The notes: generated by a model from the letters alone, not told the origin. A stretch of DNA of 45,272 nucleotides from Gnetum montanum (GCA_015680685.1 MNCI01028318.1:159078-204349); one strand, 5' to 3'; numbered from the stretch's first letter, positions 22,401 to 34,044 are shown. Numbers and translations are program-made.

Positions 22401-22949
22401 TACCCAGTTGATTTCCTAGTGATAGAAGTTAACAATGACAAAGGGGACTTCCCAATTATAATGGGAAGGGCATGGCTAAGCATAGTAGATGCATGCCTAG
22501 GGATCCATGATCTTTCCTTGGAAATATCTAAGATAAACATTTATGGAATGATGGAGAAGAAGAAAGTTCCATGCATCACATACAGTGACTCATCGGGTGA
22601 TGACATGGAGGAATGCTCAACATCTCCTTCATGCAACAGGTGTGCCCTTGAAAATTTGAGACAAAGATGCCTATATGTAGCAACCACACAACAAGTAGTA
22701 GACACCCCATGGTTGATAGCTAGTCAAAAGAGCAACTAACGAACATGCATGAAACGAACTGGGGAAATACCTCATGCCAACAACCAAGGCATAGATACAT
22801 TGGAATATGAGCATCGCCGACTTCCACCTCTTAATGTAAGAACATCAATGGGGAGAAGTTGGGCACTTTTAAGAAACTCAAATAGGCGCTCATTATTTCG
22901 AATCTCTCCCTTTTTGTTCAATCATGGTGAAGATGGCCACCTATGCTAA
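19499..22949 (+). pseudogene. Gag-protease polyprotein pseudogene (copy 3)
   Basis: It is homologous throughout to 13879-10535. The start codon reads ATA (19499-19501) where copy 2 has ATG. The frame stays constant to 21802, shifts at the N-containing duplication (21726-21881), and is then constant to the TGA at 22947-22949. Twelve in-frame stops: 20321, 20582, 20984, 21605, 21689, 21918, 21921, 21996, 22092, 22203, 22338, 22737. Domains: N-terminal region (YTHPNEY), basic His/Ser linker, gag domain (AESWYWSLKPKTIRRW, about 20620), a knuckle with its second Cys replaced by Phe (CEIFQYDHPKGCC, about 21340), protease with LLDSGSRVNIIS (about 22230) and IIMGRAWL (about 22460), and the tail FRISP...GEDGHLC. 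The open pieces at 19610, 20594, 21041, 22365 and 22749 are all this one gene. Confidence 0.88.
21726..21881 (+). repeat. 79-bp near-identical tandem duplication around a single N
   Basis: The block starting CGGGAGACACTCCATATCC occurs at 21726-21802 and again from 21804, with N (21803) between them. Only one difference is seen (TTAATCC versus TTAACCC). The offset of 79 shifts the reading frame. Counting only one copy brings gag and protease back into a single frame, as in copy 2. It is probably an assembly join artefact. Confidence 0.85.
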
Positions 22950-23133
22950 TCATTTGGGGGCCTTAGTTCTTTTTAAGTTTTTCTTTTACACATTTTTGTT
23001 TTATAGGTTTTTGTTTTACACATTTTTTTTTACACGTTTTTGTTCTACACGTTTTTGTTTTACAAGTTTTTGTTTTACACATTTTTGTTTTACATGTTTT
23101 TTTTTTACACATTTTTATTTTAGACATTTTTGT

Positions 23134-23474
23134 NNNNNNNNNNNNNNNNNNNNNNNNNNNNNNNNNNNNNNNNNNNNNNNNNNNNNNNNNNNNNNNNNNN
23201 NNNNNNNNNNNNNNNNNNNNNNNNNNNNNNNNNNNNNNNNNNNNNNNNNNNNNNNNNNNNNNNNNNNNNNNNNNNNNNNNNNNNNNNNNNNNNNNNNNNN
23301 NNNNNNNNNNNNNNNNNNNNNNNNNNNNNNNNNNNNNNNNNNNNNNNNNNNNNNNNNNNNNNNNNNNNNNNNNNNNNNNNNNNNNNNNNNNNNNNNNNNN
23401 NNNNNNNNNNNNNNNNNNNNNNNNNNNNNNNNNNNNNNNNNNNNNNNNNNNNNNNNNNNNNNNNNNNNNNNNNN
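23134..23474. other. Assembly gap (341 N)
   Basis: A run of N inside the T-rich simple repeat of copy 3. The protein frames that span it are meaningless. Confidence 0.99.
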
Positions 23475-23611
23475 AAAAAAAAGTGAGAGAAAAAAGAAGA
23501 AAAAAAGAAAGTGAGAATTCAAAGCACACCCCTTAGACAAAATAATTCCTTGGGCTACAAGCACTAGTTATGGAACTAAAATAAACATGTTCCCTCTAAC
23601 TAAGGCCCTTC

Positions 23612-23926
23612 TTGCTTCCCATTCTCTCCTCCTTGTTTCATCGAAATGGTGGTGGCTCTTGGGTGAAGGTATTCTTGTTACTTCAAGGGGATGGATTGGT
23701 CGAATGCGTTAATGCGAAGTCACTGGATGTGGTCTGTTTGAGGCCAGAGTTGAAATGGAATCTAATTAGTCACATTAATCATGAACTACACAAGGGTTTG
23801 TACACCACCTTGTTCTTGGGACTCCATTCCATTCTCTTCTCTCCACCCTTCTCTCCATTGTTCAACTCATTGTCGATTGTATCATTAGTGTATATTTTAG
23901 TTGACGCATTGTTTTCTTTTTGGTAA
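23612..23926 (+). pseudogene. Possible small accessory reading frame in the 3' region (copy 3)
   Basis: It is open for 104 codons. From KSLDVV onward it matches copies 1 and 2 (HINHELHKGLYTTLFLG) and ends in a hydrophobic segment (IVSLVYILVDALFSFW). The N-terminal third is in a different frame from copies 1 and 2 because of a 2-nt difference. Trp stands where the other two copies have TGA. Coding status is uncertain. Confidence 0.35.
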
Positions 23927-24755
23927 ATTCTTGCGGTTAAGATTTTAACTCTAATGACATTCCCAGAGCCTACAGACTCTTTGAATGTGGGTTTGTTAGG
24001 GCATTAGAGGCATGAGCCTGCTTTGGGAAGGACCCACTGACATTCCTATTTGGTGCACCAGTTAAATTCTTTTCCCTAACATTCTTGCAATCTATTTTAT
24101 TTTTTTCATTTCCATCTTGACATCCATTTTATCGATGTAATCGTTGTCTCTTTTTCTTCATATTTCTTGTTCTTTATTCTTTCTCCATTCTATTGCTACT
24201 GGAGGTTTTCTCTTAGTCATGGGGGTACAGGCCCCAATCTTTTTGATTTTCTCCTAACCCCTACACCTTCGGTAGTCATCAATATTATATTTCGAGATCC
24301 ACAATCAACCATACTACAACCCAGCCAATGGACCTTTCACCGAAGCAAGGTATCAACTACATTGAAATTCATTTACACTTGCTAATATAAGACTGTGTTG
24401 TATGTGCAAACAACAATCATGCAACAACGGATTGGATCTGGAGAGAACACATGGAATGGAGCAGTGCTAAAGTAGCTATGCAAGGAGGAATATTGATAGC
24501 ATGCTTACAGATGGATAACGAGAGGTGCAATCTTGGCATTGGCAGCAACAAAACTTCTTTCTCTCTCTCTTTCTCAGCTGTCAAATGAGGCCTGATGTCA
24601 ATGTAATAAGTTACTCACTCTTGTTGTCATAAACACCCATTTTGTCTTATCTCGTAATGATGATCCATTCACAAGTCATTCCATATGTTCCATTTGAGTC
24701 AATAATCCCATACCATCCCAATATTTTGTAAGGAACTCGAGGATGAGTTTTTATT

Positions 24756-24769
24756 CAGTCATGGGGTTA
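24756..24769 (+). promoter_or_regulatory. Polypurine tract, copy 3
   Basis: CAGTCATGGGGTTA stands before the LTR start TGATGGG. One G is mutated compared with copies 1 and 2. Confidence 0.7.
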
Positions 24770-25527
24770 TGATGGGACGTGATATTGCATGGGCCACAAA
24801 GTCTATAAATAAGAGGTGGCTCTCCCTTATTTTCTCATCTAGATATAGACCTTACCAAAACTCTAGCATTTTTACCTTTCCAGAGATAGAATATTTTCCA
24901 TGTGCCTGTAGTGGGAGCTCCAAAGTGAACAGATCTTTATTTGAGCAAATATTGTACCTGAACACATGTTTGTGTATGGCAATAAAGACGAACTTCTTAG
25001 ATAAACATTGCAGTGCATGGAATAGGCTAATTAGGACTATATTTACTATTATTTACTATTTACCCTTTATATGCTTTATTAGTTATTAAATCTCTCTGAA
25101 CCCTTCTCTCCTAGTTAAGTGCCTCAGTACAACCACTTCGAGCACGTGCCTTACGCTTGGTGATCTCAGCAATGATTAACATTTGGTATCAAGGTTGCAT
25201 TGGTTCAAGGTGTGAACGATAAGTGGGAATGGATGTTGATGCTAGGTTAATTCAGACTTAGTTAGTTAGTTAAAGTTAGTAATTAGTCTCTTCAATCCTT
25301 CATCTTATTAGCATAGAGGATAAAAATAGAAAAGACATAAAAATCATATACCTCGGACTTACTTAACCATACCATGAAAAATACAAGTAAGTATGGGAAG
25401 ATAACAAATAATTAACCTTAGGTGTTCCATGAGGCATGTAGGCACTTAGTCTATGGAGTTCGATCGGATCACACATATTATTCTCGTATTCGTATGGGTG
25501 AGTGTAGGGCTACCTCGCCACTCATTA
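24770..25527 (+). repeat. 3' LTR of copy 3 (758 bp)
   Basis: It starts TGATGGG and ends CTCATTA (mutated CTCATCA). Compared with the 5' LTR it lacks about 52 bp just upstream of the TATA box, including the GATATC palindromes. The TATA box and AATAAAG signal remain. Confidence 0.92.
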
Positions 25528-25532
25528 AAGGG
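25528..25532. repeat. Target-site duplication AAGGG, right copy
   Basis: It is identical to 18549-18553 and follows the last base of the 3' LTR. Confidence 0.9.
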
Positions 25533-28500
25533 TCAAGTTGGAAATTTTTCCAATTGTTTCAAGTGATGCTAACACTAACATCAACATCAACATTAGCATC
25601 ACCAAGGTAGTATAAGTATCAAACAAAATCATAAAGATTAGCATTCTATAGCATTCCTCATGTCCATGAGCTCTTTGACATCCTATAAACATCATTACAA
25701 TACATTTCTCTATCAACTCTGGCATCCCAAAGACTTTGAATGATAGTCTTTAATCATCTAGCTGACGCTGACGCCAACATCACCTCCTACATCACTTGCA
25801 CTATTAAGTCTCTTAAGTTAAAGTTTCCAAAAATAATATTCAGGTTAACTTCACTTAATTCCAAGGTCAAATTTGAAAAATATAAGCCTATAAATATCCA
25901 ATCAAACCCCAAATTTAAGGATAATATCTTGAGAACTAGAGCACTTTTTGAATTTGAAAATACTAAGAGTATGAGCATCTACACTTCTAGTAGCCTCCAC
26001 ATGCTCTGTGGCCATCACAACTTTGTCTAATAGTCTACAAGCTCAATCTAGCACTAGCATCAATTTGGTAGCTCTTGCATCACTATCCCAGAGTTGCAAT
26101 TTTTTAGCATCAACATCACTAGTTCAAAAGTTGGAATTTTTTCAGCTCTAGCATCACTTGCTAGACAATTAGTCAAAGCACCTCTATTTTGGCTCCAAAT
26201 CAATTCTGAACTACTCCTAAGACTTCTCCACTTACATATTCATCATCCAAAGGTTCATTCTAGCACTAAAACTTCCATTATCAACTTTATTTCCCTTACG
26301 TTTTTCACCAACACTTATAGTTTTGGCCCTCCATAGGAGGCAAACACTTTCTATTCCTCTAATCAAGGATTTTATTATTCAAGAAGGGAAATAAGACCAT
26401 TTTCTATATATTATAATTCTCTATTTTTATTAGTTTTATGTTCTTCTATTCAATTTTTCCATACTTAGATTTGATTTCACATCACTAGATAATCCATTTC
26501 TATACTTTGTTTTTATTTGCATCGACTAGGCTAATCAAGTTTATGATTCAAACCCATTGTTTATTTATCTTTTCCTTGCCATTCCTAGTTTGTGGGTGGT
26601 AAGCTATGTCCAAATTCAATTAAAAATTTGTTCCCTATAGTCGCATGATTGTTAATTTATCAAAGGTTATATTGAATTGAAGATCGTTTATGGCCACAAG
26701 TTAGGTAGTACACACATAATTCATGGAGGTGTTCTTGTGAGGTTAGGAAAGAATAATTTTGCAAGAACAAGGTTACAAGGTGATCTTATTTTTTTTTTCT
26801 TTCTTCTTCCTTTATTTTAGCCATGGAGGGGTTGGAATCCTAGTTGATAAAATTGAATAATGATAATAAAAAATGAAAATTGAAAAATTGAACCCCATTT
26901 TATTGGGATAAGGCTTGGGTAATTATGATAATAATTTTGTATTAAGTTCATGTTTAATTTTATAAACTTAATTTAGGGAATTGATGGAACCTAGAACTTC
27001 TTTTACCACTATTTATCTCCAATATGTGTAGTCAAATTAAAACTTTATAACTTAACATTGTCCACCAAAATCAAATACATAACTTAGAACTTCTAAAATG
27101 CATATAAACTTAATTAAAATTTTTACCCCACATAATATCACATTTCTCAATTTACAACTGTTCAATTTTATACCCTAATTTTAATTTTTAGCACAACATG
27201 CAAAGTACTATTCCACCTATACCATTACATTGAAGGTTGACCCTAAAATTACTTGGATCAAGAAGAATTTTAACATCATATTTGAAGGGTATCACAAGTC
27301 TACATTTATTATCAAAAGAAAACCATTTTCAATCTGTGTAAATTACCTTGACCAGAAACCTATCCCTTAACCAGCAAACATGTTACATGTCTTATGTGTG
27401 CTGGTTCTTTGTATTGGTTTTCAAAATACAAGAAAAAAGAGCTTAAAAAACCTTTTGTTGCAAATCTTTTACCTCAAAAGGGCATATGAATAAATTGGAG
27501 TCTGCCATTTGGAATTAAAGTATTATTTTTGATATTTTAATGTGATGTGTAACAAGATTTATCTCCATGATAATGGCTTTGATAAGGAGGTTTTTATCCG
27601 CTCAGTGCAGGGGCATCTTGAACTTGAAATCCTGGTCAAATAAAATTCTTGAGCTTCCATGACAAATGGGGGATTTTATTTGTAGAAATTGGCTAGGAAT
27701 GCAGTGCATGATCACTTTATGGATCATACGTTGATAATGAAGTGACAACATAACTTAACTTTAATTTAATCTCTCCAAATATACCAATGAGGACTATTAT
27801 TTAAGATGATGTTAAGGTTCTTATTTCTTAAATTGAAAATGTGGGCACAACCACTTCAATGATAGGATGTCTAGAAAAGGTATTCAAGTAAGCTAAAAAT
27901 AGGGTCTTTCCCTAGTCGTTTTCCCACTTCTGCAGCCCAATTAGCTTTCTATGAAAACATGGTTAGCAACTGAAAATGTAGTAGTATAATGAGATCCAAT
28001 AAAAGGGTCTACTTAATTACATATATGTATAATGATGCCCATGAAAAATTTCATGAATTTGGATAGAGTACACTGTAAACATAGATGAACTAATAATACA
28101 AAAAGAAATAGTAATAATAAAGGGTGTATCTCTTAGGTCCATACAAAAATACAATGATTCAGCTATCCAAAACCTTACAAATTTAGCAATTTCATGCAAC
28201 CATACACACATCCAAAGAGAGCACAATTCATCAGGATTCTCAAATTTCAAAATAGCTGCAAATGTAAAAATGGCAAAGGGTAAACCATCGTATGTTCAAG
28301 AGTATTTTATTTGTTCTTTCTTTTTCCAAATCAGCACTGAGCACTAGACTCATCAACAGTGTTTCTGATAAATAGGGTACTCAAGGGGAATGTTGCCTAA
28401 ATAATTTCCTGCTTTTCCCAAGGGGTAGCAATAGCATTTGACATACATAACTCTCTAGTCGCCTAGAGACTTCAACATCTCTGGTAGAAAAAAAAATTTT

Positions 28501-30180
28501 CAATTCACTGTGCAGTGGATTTTCTAACCTTTATCAATTTTTGCAAGCTCTAAAATTTTTTTGGTTGTTAAGCTATTCCTATAATTCTCCTGTAAGAAAT
28601 GAATGTATCCGTGCATAATTATTGATTCAGTACATCAATTTGTAGTTGACTAACATTGAGCGTCTCTCAAATCAACAAACAAATTGACTTCCTATACCTT
28701 GACGTTGCTCTCAAAGATTCAAACACATGCTTCAACAACTAATGCACAGTAACCACAGCATAGAGTTCCCCACATTACTTTTAGTAATGTAATTTTTTCA
28801 ATATTAAGTTTTTTATAGAGATCTTAGAAAATCTCAATAAACATGAATAAATTAATTCTTAGCAGTATCCTTCCAAACTCTCTTAACTTAAAATTTTCTT
28901 TATATAATATCCATTTAGTTTAAACCAATGCAAAAGCTCTTTGTAAAGACAGAAAGAAATAGCTGCATTTTATTCGGAAAGCATGCTAGAGGTAACTTCC
29001 CACTGATTGAGAAAAAAAAACCAACCAAAAAATTGAGAATATATATTCTAATTTTATACTATTAAGTTAAAGGGAAATAAAAACAAGAAGCTAACATTAA
29101 ATAAGGGATGTATTATATTAATAAGAAGAATAGATATGCTTGTTTCTCAAAGTCATAAGACCTAAGTTCAAACCTGGCCACAGTCACTCAACATTAGCAC
29201 TTTGCTTATCCACCCACCCTCTAAAGAACCCACCTTGGTAGGATAAGCTTTGAGCCTCTAGGTAATGATTCCCCCTTTTCTTACGAAGAACAGATATGCA
29301 CCAATTTCAAATATGCAAAAATAAAATAAACAAAACAAGAATTGCCTTCTTAGGCAATTTCAAATCTTTTAGGAAAAGTTGTGCATCATGTACCTTTTCA
29401 ACTTTTCACCCTCACTTGAATTATTAAGTGAACAGTCCTTCTTAATAGCTTTCTCAATTCTTCATTTGCTTCCATTCCAATTTGCATGGTAGTGAACAAA
29501 AGAAAAATTAGTTTCTTCATTTTCTTTATCAAGTAAACAATGTTTCAGAAGATTTAGATTTACAGCACATCCACAAATCCTTAGACATTGGCATAAAAAC
29601 AAAATCAACAATGCAATATAAAGTTATAAAGTGCATGTAGCAACACAAAAACAAACATGCAATTTTTTTGTAGCTTAAAATGTTATGTGCATGCTCCTTG
29701 GCTAAAAAAATATGCAAGCTATAGATGATACAAATCATTGAATATGGTACTAATGTACCTTTTACAAACCTAAAACTAAACATTAGTGACTTCTTATTTC
29801 TTTCATTTTTAATTATATCATTGAGCATTCAACATAAAAACTGTGGAATGGAATTTTCTCCAAATATTGCAGAGAGAAGATGCCAATTCCATAATAATGA
29901 GCAACTCCTAACTTTTAACTATTCATATAGTATACGCCACTAGTAACTCTATTCCTTCTAACACTTTCTGCACTGCCACACTGTCAGCAAGGTTTCAATC
30001 AAAACTTGATTTCTTTTGTGCATTCCTAGCAAGATTTTTCTGCAATTAGAAGTATGACCATAATAGTTAATCTTTTATTTTTGTCAGAGTTCCATGCATT
30101 AGCTAAGGTTTCATAAAATAGATAGATGCAACCCTTTCTAATTTTTCTACTCCCATAATAATTGAGAACATGGTTTATTT
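25533..30180. other. AT-rich DNA with no recognised gene
   Basis: About 4.6 kb without a recognisable coding sequence or RNA gene. 25560-26340 holds loose repeats rich in AGCATCAACATCAC and GCTAAC. The short open frames (for example 25740-26030, 28017-28250 and 29529-29828) have low-complexity or random-looking products. They are probably very old repeat remains. Confidence 0.6.
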
Positions 30181-30445
30181 TGATAAAGAATTAACAAGCA
30201 ACAAAATAACAGGAGCAAGAACAATCTGAGATATGAGGAGTAATAGAAATATTTTATTCAGATGCAGTACATCAAGCTACTATCAAATGGCCTATTTATA
30301 ATAGGCTAAATCCACCTAACTCCTATTCTTTTGCTAACCAAACCTAGAGGTTAGAATTACATGATGATATCCCATTAAAATAGCTAACAAACTTGACCAA
30401 GACTTAAATTGATTCTTGCAATAGAATCATGATTAACAACTAACA
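30181..30445 (-). repeat. 3' LTR of the copia element
   Basis: On the minus strand it begins TGTTAGTTGTTAATCATG at 30445 directly after the purine tract, and probably ends TTCTTTATCA at 30181. It contains TATAAATAGG (complement of 30291-30300) and an AATAAAAT signal downstream of that. The lower boundary is inferred from the TG...CA rule only. Confidence 0.65.
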
Positions 30446-30454
30446 TCCCCCCTT
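30446..30454 (-). promoter_or_regulatory. Polypurine tract of the copia element
   Basis: On the minus strand AAGGGGGGA directly precedes the LTR start TGTTAG. Confidence 0.75.
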
Positions 30455-32345
30455 AATCCTGATTTGGAAAAACCATCATTCCAAGCATACACTTTAATTT
30501 GGCAAAGGTATCATACTTCAACGGTTTTATGAGAATGTCCACCGCTTGGTCTTCAAACTTGTAATACACCAACTCAATTGCTTTCTTTCCAACTTGATCT
30601 CTTAGAAAATGATAGCATATGTCAATGTATTTACTTCTTCCATGTATGATGGGATTCTTTTCCAAGTCAATTTCAAAAATATTTTCGACAAAGATCTTCA
30701 TTCACCTGTTAACTAGAGCATGGATTTGGCTCATTACATTGACTAACCATATTGCTTGACATGCACTTGAAGCTACAGCTATATATTCTACTTCACAAGT
30801 TAAAATTGCAACTATGGATTGCTTCTTTGATGACCATGAACAAGCTGTAGCACCAAAATTAAAATAATAACCAGAAGTGCTTTTTCGGTCATCTAAATCT
30901 CGACCCCAATCATTGTTGGAATACCCTATAAGAGCACAATTATTAGATGAGGAATAGAATAAACCATGATCATAGGTGCCCTTTAGGTACTGTAGGATTC
31001 TTTTGGCCACCTACATATGAGGTTGACTAGGAGATTCCAAAAAGCTGCTAATCAAACCAACACCATAAGAGATGTTCAGCCTTGTGCATGTGAGATATCT
31101 CAAACTCCCAACAGGTTGCTTAAAATAAGTTGAATCAACAAGTGCCCCTTCTCCATTCTTTAACAATTTTGTGCCAACCTCCATGGGATTTCTCACAGGA
31201 TTATAATCTTGCATATGAAACTTCTTCAAGAGTTTAGTAGCATATCTCTTTTGACAAATAAAAATCTCATCTTCTCTTTGAACTATTTCAATGCCAAGGA
31301 AATATGACATGAGGCCAAGATCTATCATTTCAAACTCATGCATCATGGACTTCTTGAAATCTTCAATCATTCTAGGATTATTGCTTGTAATATTAGATAA
31401 TCAACATAGAGACACAACAATAATATGTCACCCGAATCATTAGTCTTCACATATAAAGCATGTTTAGATGGGCACTTCTAGAGACCAGCCTTATGGAAGA
31501 AGGAGTCAATGTGCCTGTTCCATGCTTGTGGTGCTTGTTTGAGACCATACAATGCTTTCTTCAATCTGTACACCTTAATTTCACTTCTATGCTTCATGAA
31601 TCTAGGTGGTTGCTTGACAAAAACCTCCTCTTCAAGTGGGACATTTAGACAGGCTAACTTCACATCCATTTGATGGATTTTCCACTTCTTCTGGGCAGCT
31701 AATGCAATAAGAAGTCTAATTGTTTCAATTCATGCAACAGGAGAGAAAACCTCTTGGTAGTCATAGCCAAGGCTTTTCTCAAATCCCTTTTCCACCAATC
31801 TTGATTTGTGTCTCTCCACCTCACCATTTGACTTCACCTTTGTCTTGAAAATCCACTTCACATCAATTGCTTTGTGACCGCATGGGATGTCAATGAGTTC
31901 CCATGTATTGTTTCTTTCAATTTCCTTGATCTCCTCATTTATGGCATTCACCATTTAGGATCTTGAATTGCCTCTTGGAATGTCACAAGTTCACTATCTA
32001 CAAAGAAAGAAAAGTGTACCAATTCTCCATCATCATCAACTTCATCATCAAGAGTTACCTCATAGTCTTGCTAGCATACTAATTGTTGGCACTACCACCT
32101 TGGCCTTCCAGATTCCACTAGAGCTTGTGGAGTGAAACTTTCTTGAGCAAAGCTTAATGTAGTGTCATTTTTGGTAGGAACTACAACTTCCTCTTCAAGG
32201 ATATAACTTTGTTTCTTCTAGGAGTCTTTGTGTGAAGCAACATCCCATTTCCAAGTGTCTTCTTCAGCAAAGGTCACATCTCGACTAACAATCACCTTCT
32301 TTGTTACGAGACTAAATAGCTTGTATCCCCCATGCTTGTACCTGA
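30453..32345 (-). pseudogene. Ty1/copia pol pseudogene (integrase end, reverse transcriptase, RNase H)
   Basis: In order on the minus strand: KKVIVSRDVTFAEE, the end of the integrase region (about 32330-32250); reverse transcriptase NTWELIDIPCGHKAIDVKWI (about 31900) and EVFSPVA (31733); MDVKLACLNVPLEEEVFVKQ (31669) and KALYGLKQAPQAW (about 31540); the catalytic box reads YVDY instead of YVDD (31397-31408); then LGIEIVQRED (about 31290) and the connection region; RNase H with KSTSGYYF and EVEYIAVASSACQAIWL (about 30920-30740); and HGRSKYIDICYHFLRDQV with the end FPNQD (30453). Several stops and frame changes interrupt it. It is clearly dead. Confidence 0.9.
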
Positions 32346-32405
32346 AACAACGTGAAAATGACGAGTTGGCCTCAGGCAAAGATTTGCAATCCAGGCAAGG
32401 GCGCA

Positions 32406-33799
32406 TGTCATAATTCCAGAAGGGAGAGTAAGACAGAGCAACACCAAGAGGCACGTAGCATCAAGTCCTCAACTTCTTATGCAGATTCCTAATCTTTATA
32501 TGCTTTTTCTGTTTACGCTATATCACGCGACATAGCGTAATGGCGCTTAGCGTGATTCTGTTTAAACATAGTCCGGCATCAGAAGGATAGTTACTTCGGC
32601 ATAGGGAGAAGCTTGAGCTGCGTAATATGCAACTTTTTCTGTATTTTGCTAAGTATTTTGTTCAAGGATAGGTTTACGCTCTGTTACTCACGGCAGCATA
32701 ATGAGCTCCAAAACAGTCAAAGGCAAAGTCTAAGAAAGTGCGATTGCTCATCATACGCTCATCACGCAACGTAGCGTATCACAAGCGTATTGCATCGCCA
32801 AGCTAGACATCGTTTACGCTTCATTACGCGCGGCTGCATAAGCGAGTGTAAAACAGCTTGAATCCATTATTTCCATGTTATGTTATGCTCGTACATGCAA
32901 CGCAATGTGAAAGAGCGTAATATAACTCAAAGATAGTTGAGACATGCCCGACGAGCATCTATTCTTTACACGCACAATACGCAGATAAGCGTATTGTACA
33001 TACTCATGAAATCTGACACAAAAATGGTCAAACCAATAGTACCCGAAACACTCGGGACACACGTCATCAGGGCTGCGTCTTTTCCACAGAGCATCGTAGC
33101 CTATAAATACCCCAGTTGACAAAGATACAAGGGTTGGAAAATCAAAGAAGAAAAGGCATTTTTCTGAGCACTGGAGCACTTATCACTTTTGAGCAGAGAT
33201 ACAGAGAGCAGCGCTTTGGCAATTGTAGACAGCATCACCTTACGGCAGAAATAGAGCACAGTTCGCTTTGAGCACCGATGACAGGAGTAATCGTTCTGCT
33301 GGGGAAGACTCTATTGGTCAGAAACAGTTGATCGGTAGACGTCAGATCTTGACCTTCCTTGCATCCTGGCTTTAGCCCACGAGGTAGATCGGACTTCTGT
33401 CTAGACAGTTTTCTTGTTGTTTTGTGCATTGCTTCACATCAAGTAATCGGGGTCTTTCCAGTGTAACAAGATATACAAAATATACATTTTTCAAGTCAAA
33501 TCATAGATCCTGAAACTACGTGTTTCTCTTATGTCAGCCTCCTCTTATCGTGTTTAACGTTATCATCGTTGCAATTCATCTACATCGTTTTTCCCTCATT
33601 TTTGCAATTCCTCGAATCAGATCATTTCACAAGATATTCATCGATTTACTGATTAGTAAGTCCCTATCTGATCGACAAGACCATTCAAGGTGCCGCGGAT
33701 TCATTTTTCCAGCATAGCCCTCGCACGGATCCGTGGTTAAAACTATGTACACGGAATTTATTCGGTATTTTCCAGCTGCCAAAGTTTCCCGTCGTTATA
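32406..33799 (+). repeat. 5' LTR of element D (start approximate)
   Basis: The start is proposed at TGTCATAATTCC and the end at GTTATA (from ACA), before the spacer GTTTTC and the primer site. It contains CTATAAATAC (33101-33110) and many AGCGTAA/TTACGCT motifs in U3 (32510-32990). The element E LTR has a similar TATA neighbourhood but otherwise differs. Confidence 0.6.
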
Positions 33800-33805
33800 G
33801 TTTTC

Positions 33806-33822
33806 TGGCGCTAGAAGGAGGG
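33806..33822 (+). other. Primer binding site of element D
   Basis: TGGCGCTAGAAGGAGGG is identical to the site of element E (43924-43940). It starts TGG, as the complement of a CCA tail does. I do not assign the tRNA with confidence. Confidence 0.7.
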
Positions 33823-34044
33823 CTTCTTAGGTTCCGATCCGAATATTTCGGGTAGCCCTGTTAGCGAGCCATACCCTAAACCATAGACATAATACCTCTA
33901 GGGAAGTTTATGGTAGATCATGTGGTGTAGATGGGTCTCAGCAACGATTCCTTTGGAATCCTACAGGGTAGAAAGCCTATTTGTGATCTTATTGCCAGGC
34001 ATTTCTTAGATCCGATTACCAGTCACTGTCAATCTCATTAATCA

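Larger units (their letters stand above)
22950..24755 (+). other. 3' non-coding region of copy 3
   Basis: It is homologous to 1280-3103. It starts with an array of TTTTTGTTTTACACGTT-like units (22975-23133) that runs into the assembly gap. After the gap come an A-rich stretch, the small conserved frame (about 23645-23926), the GGCATGAGCCTGC block (about 24010), and an internal AGTCATGGGGG motif near 24217. Confidence 0.75.
18554..25527 (+). mobile_element. Full-length non-autonomous Ty3/gypsy element (copy 3)
   Basis: Order: 5' LTR (18554-19350), tRNA-Asp-type primer site, gag-protease, the short pol tail ending GEDGHLC, 3' region, polypurine tract and 3' LTR (24770-25527). A perfect 5-bp target duplication flanks it. 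Reverse transcriptase, RNase H and integrase are absent, with the same junction as copy 2. It carries an assembly gap of 341 N (23134-23474) and a single N at 21803. The interior is 5.4 kb as assembled. Confidence 0.95.
30181..32345 (-). mobile_element. Ty1/copia retrotransposon, 3' half
   Basis: Read on the minus strand: a short integrase C-terminal remnant, reverse transcriptase, RNase H, a purine tract (AAGGGGGGA) and a 265-bp 3' LTR. The 5' half (gag, protease, most of integrase) is missing because element D starts near 32345-32410. That half should lie beyond the right end of the window if D was inserted here. Confidence 0.85.

Noticed and set aside
22924-23564. Open frames of 118-196 codons spanning the N run
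   Set aside because: They are artefacts of translating an assembly gap next to T-rich repeats.
25740-26030. 96-codon open frame in the right flank of copy 3
   Set aside because: Low-complexity composition, an opposite-strand frame of similar length, and no recognisable motif.
27480-27600. Reverse-transcriptase-like WSLPFGIK on the plus strand
   Set aside because: The short motif is followed by several stops and has no neighbouring reverse-transcriptase motifs. It is too little to call.
29120-29270. SINE-like B box (AGTTCAAACCTGGCC)
   Set aside because: No convincing A box at the right distance, no 3' tail and no flanking duplication.
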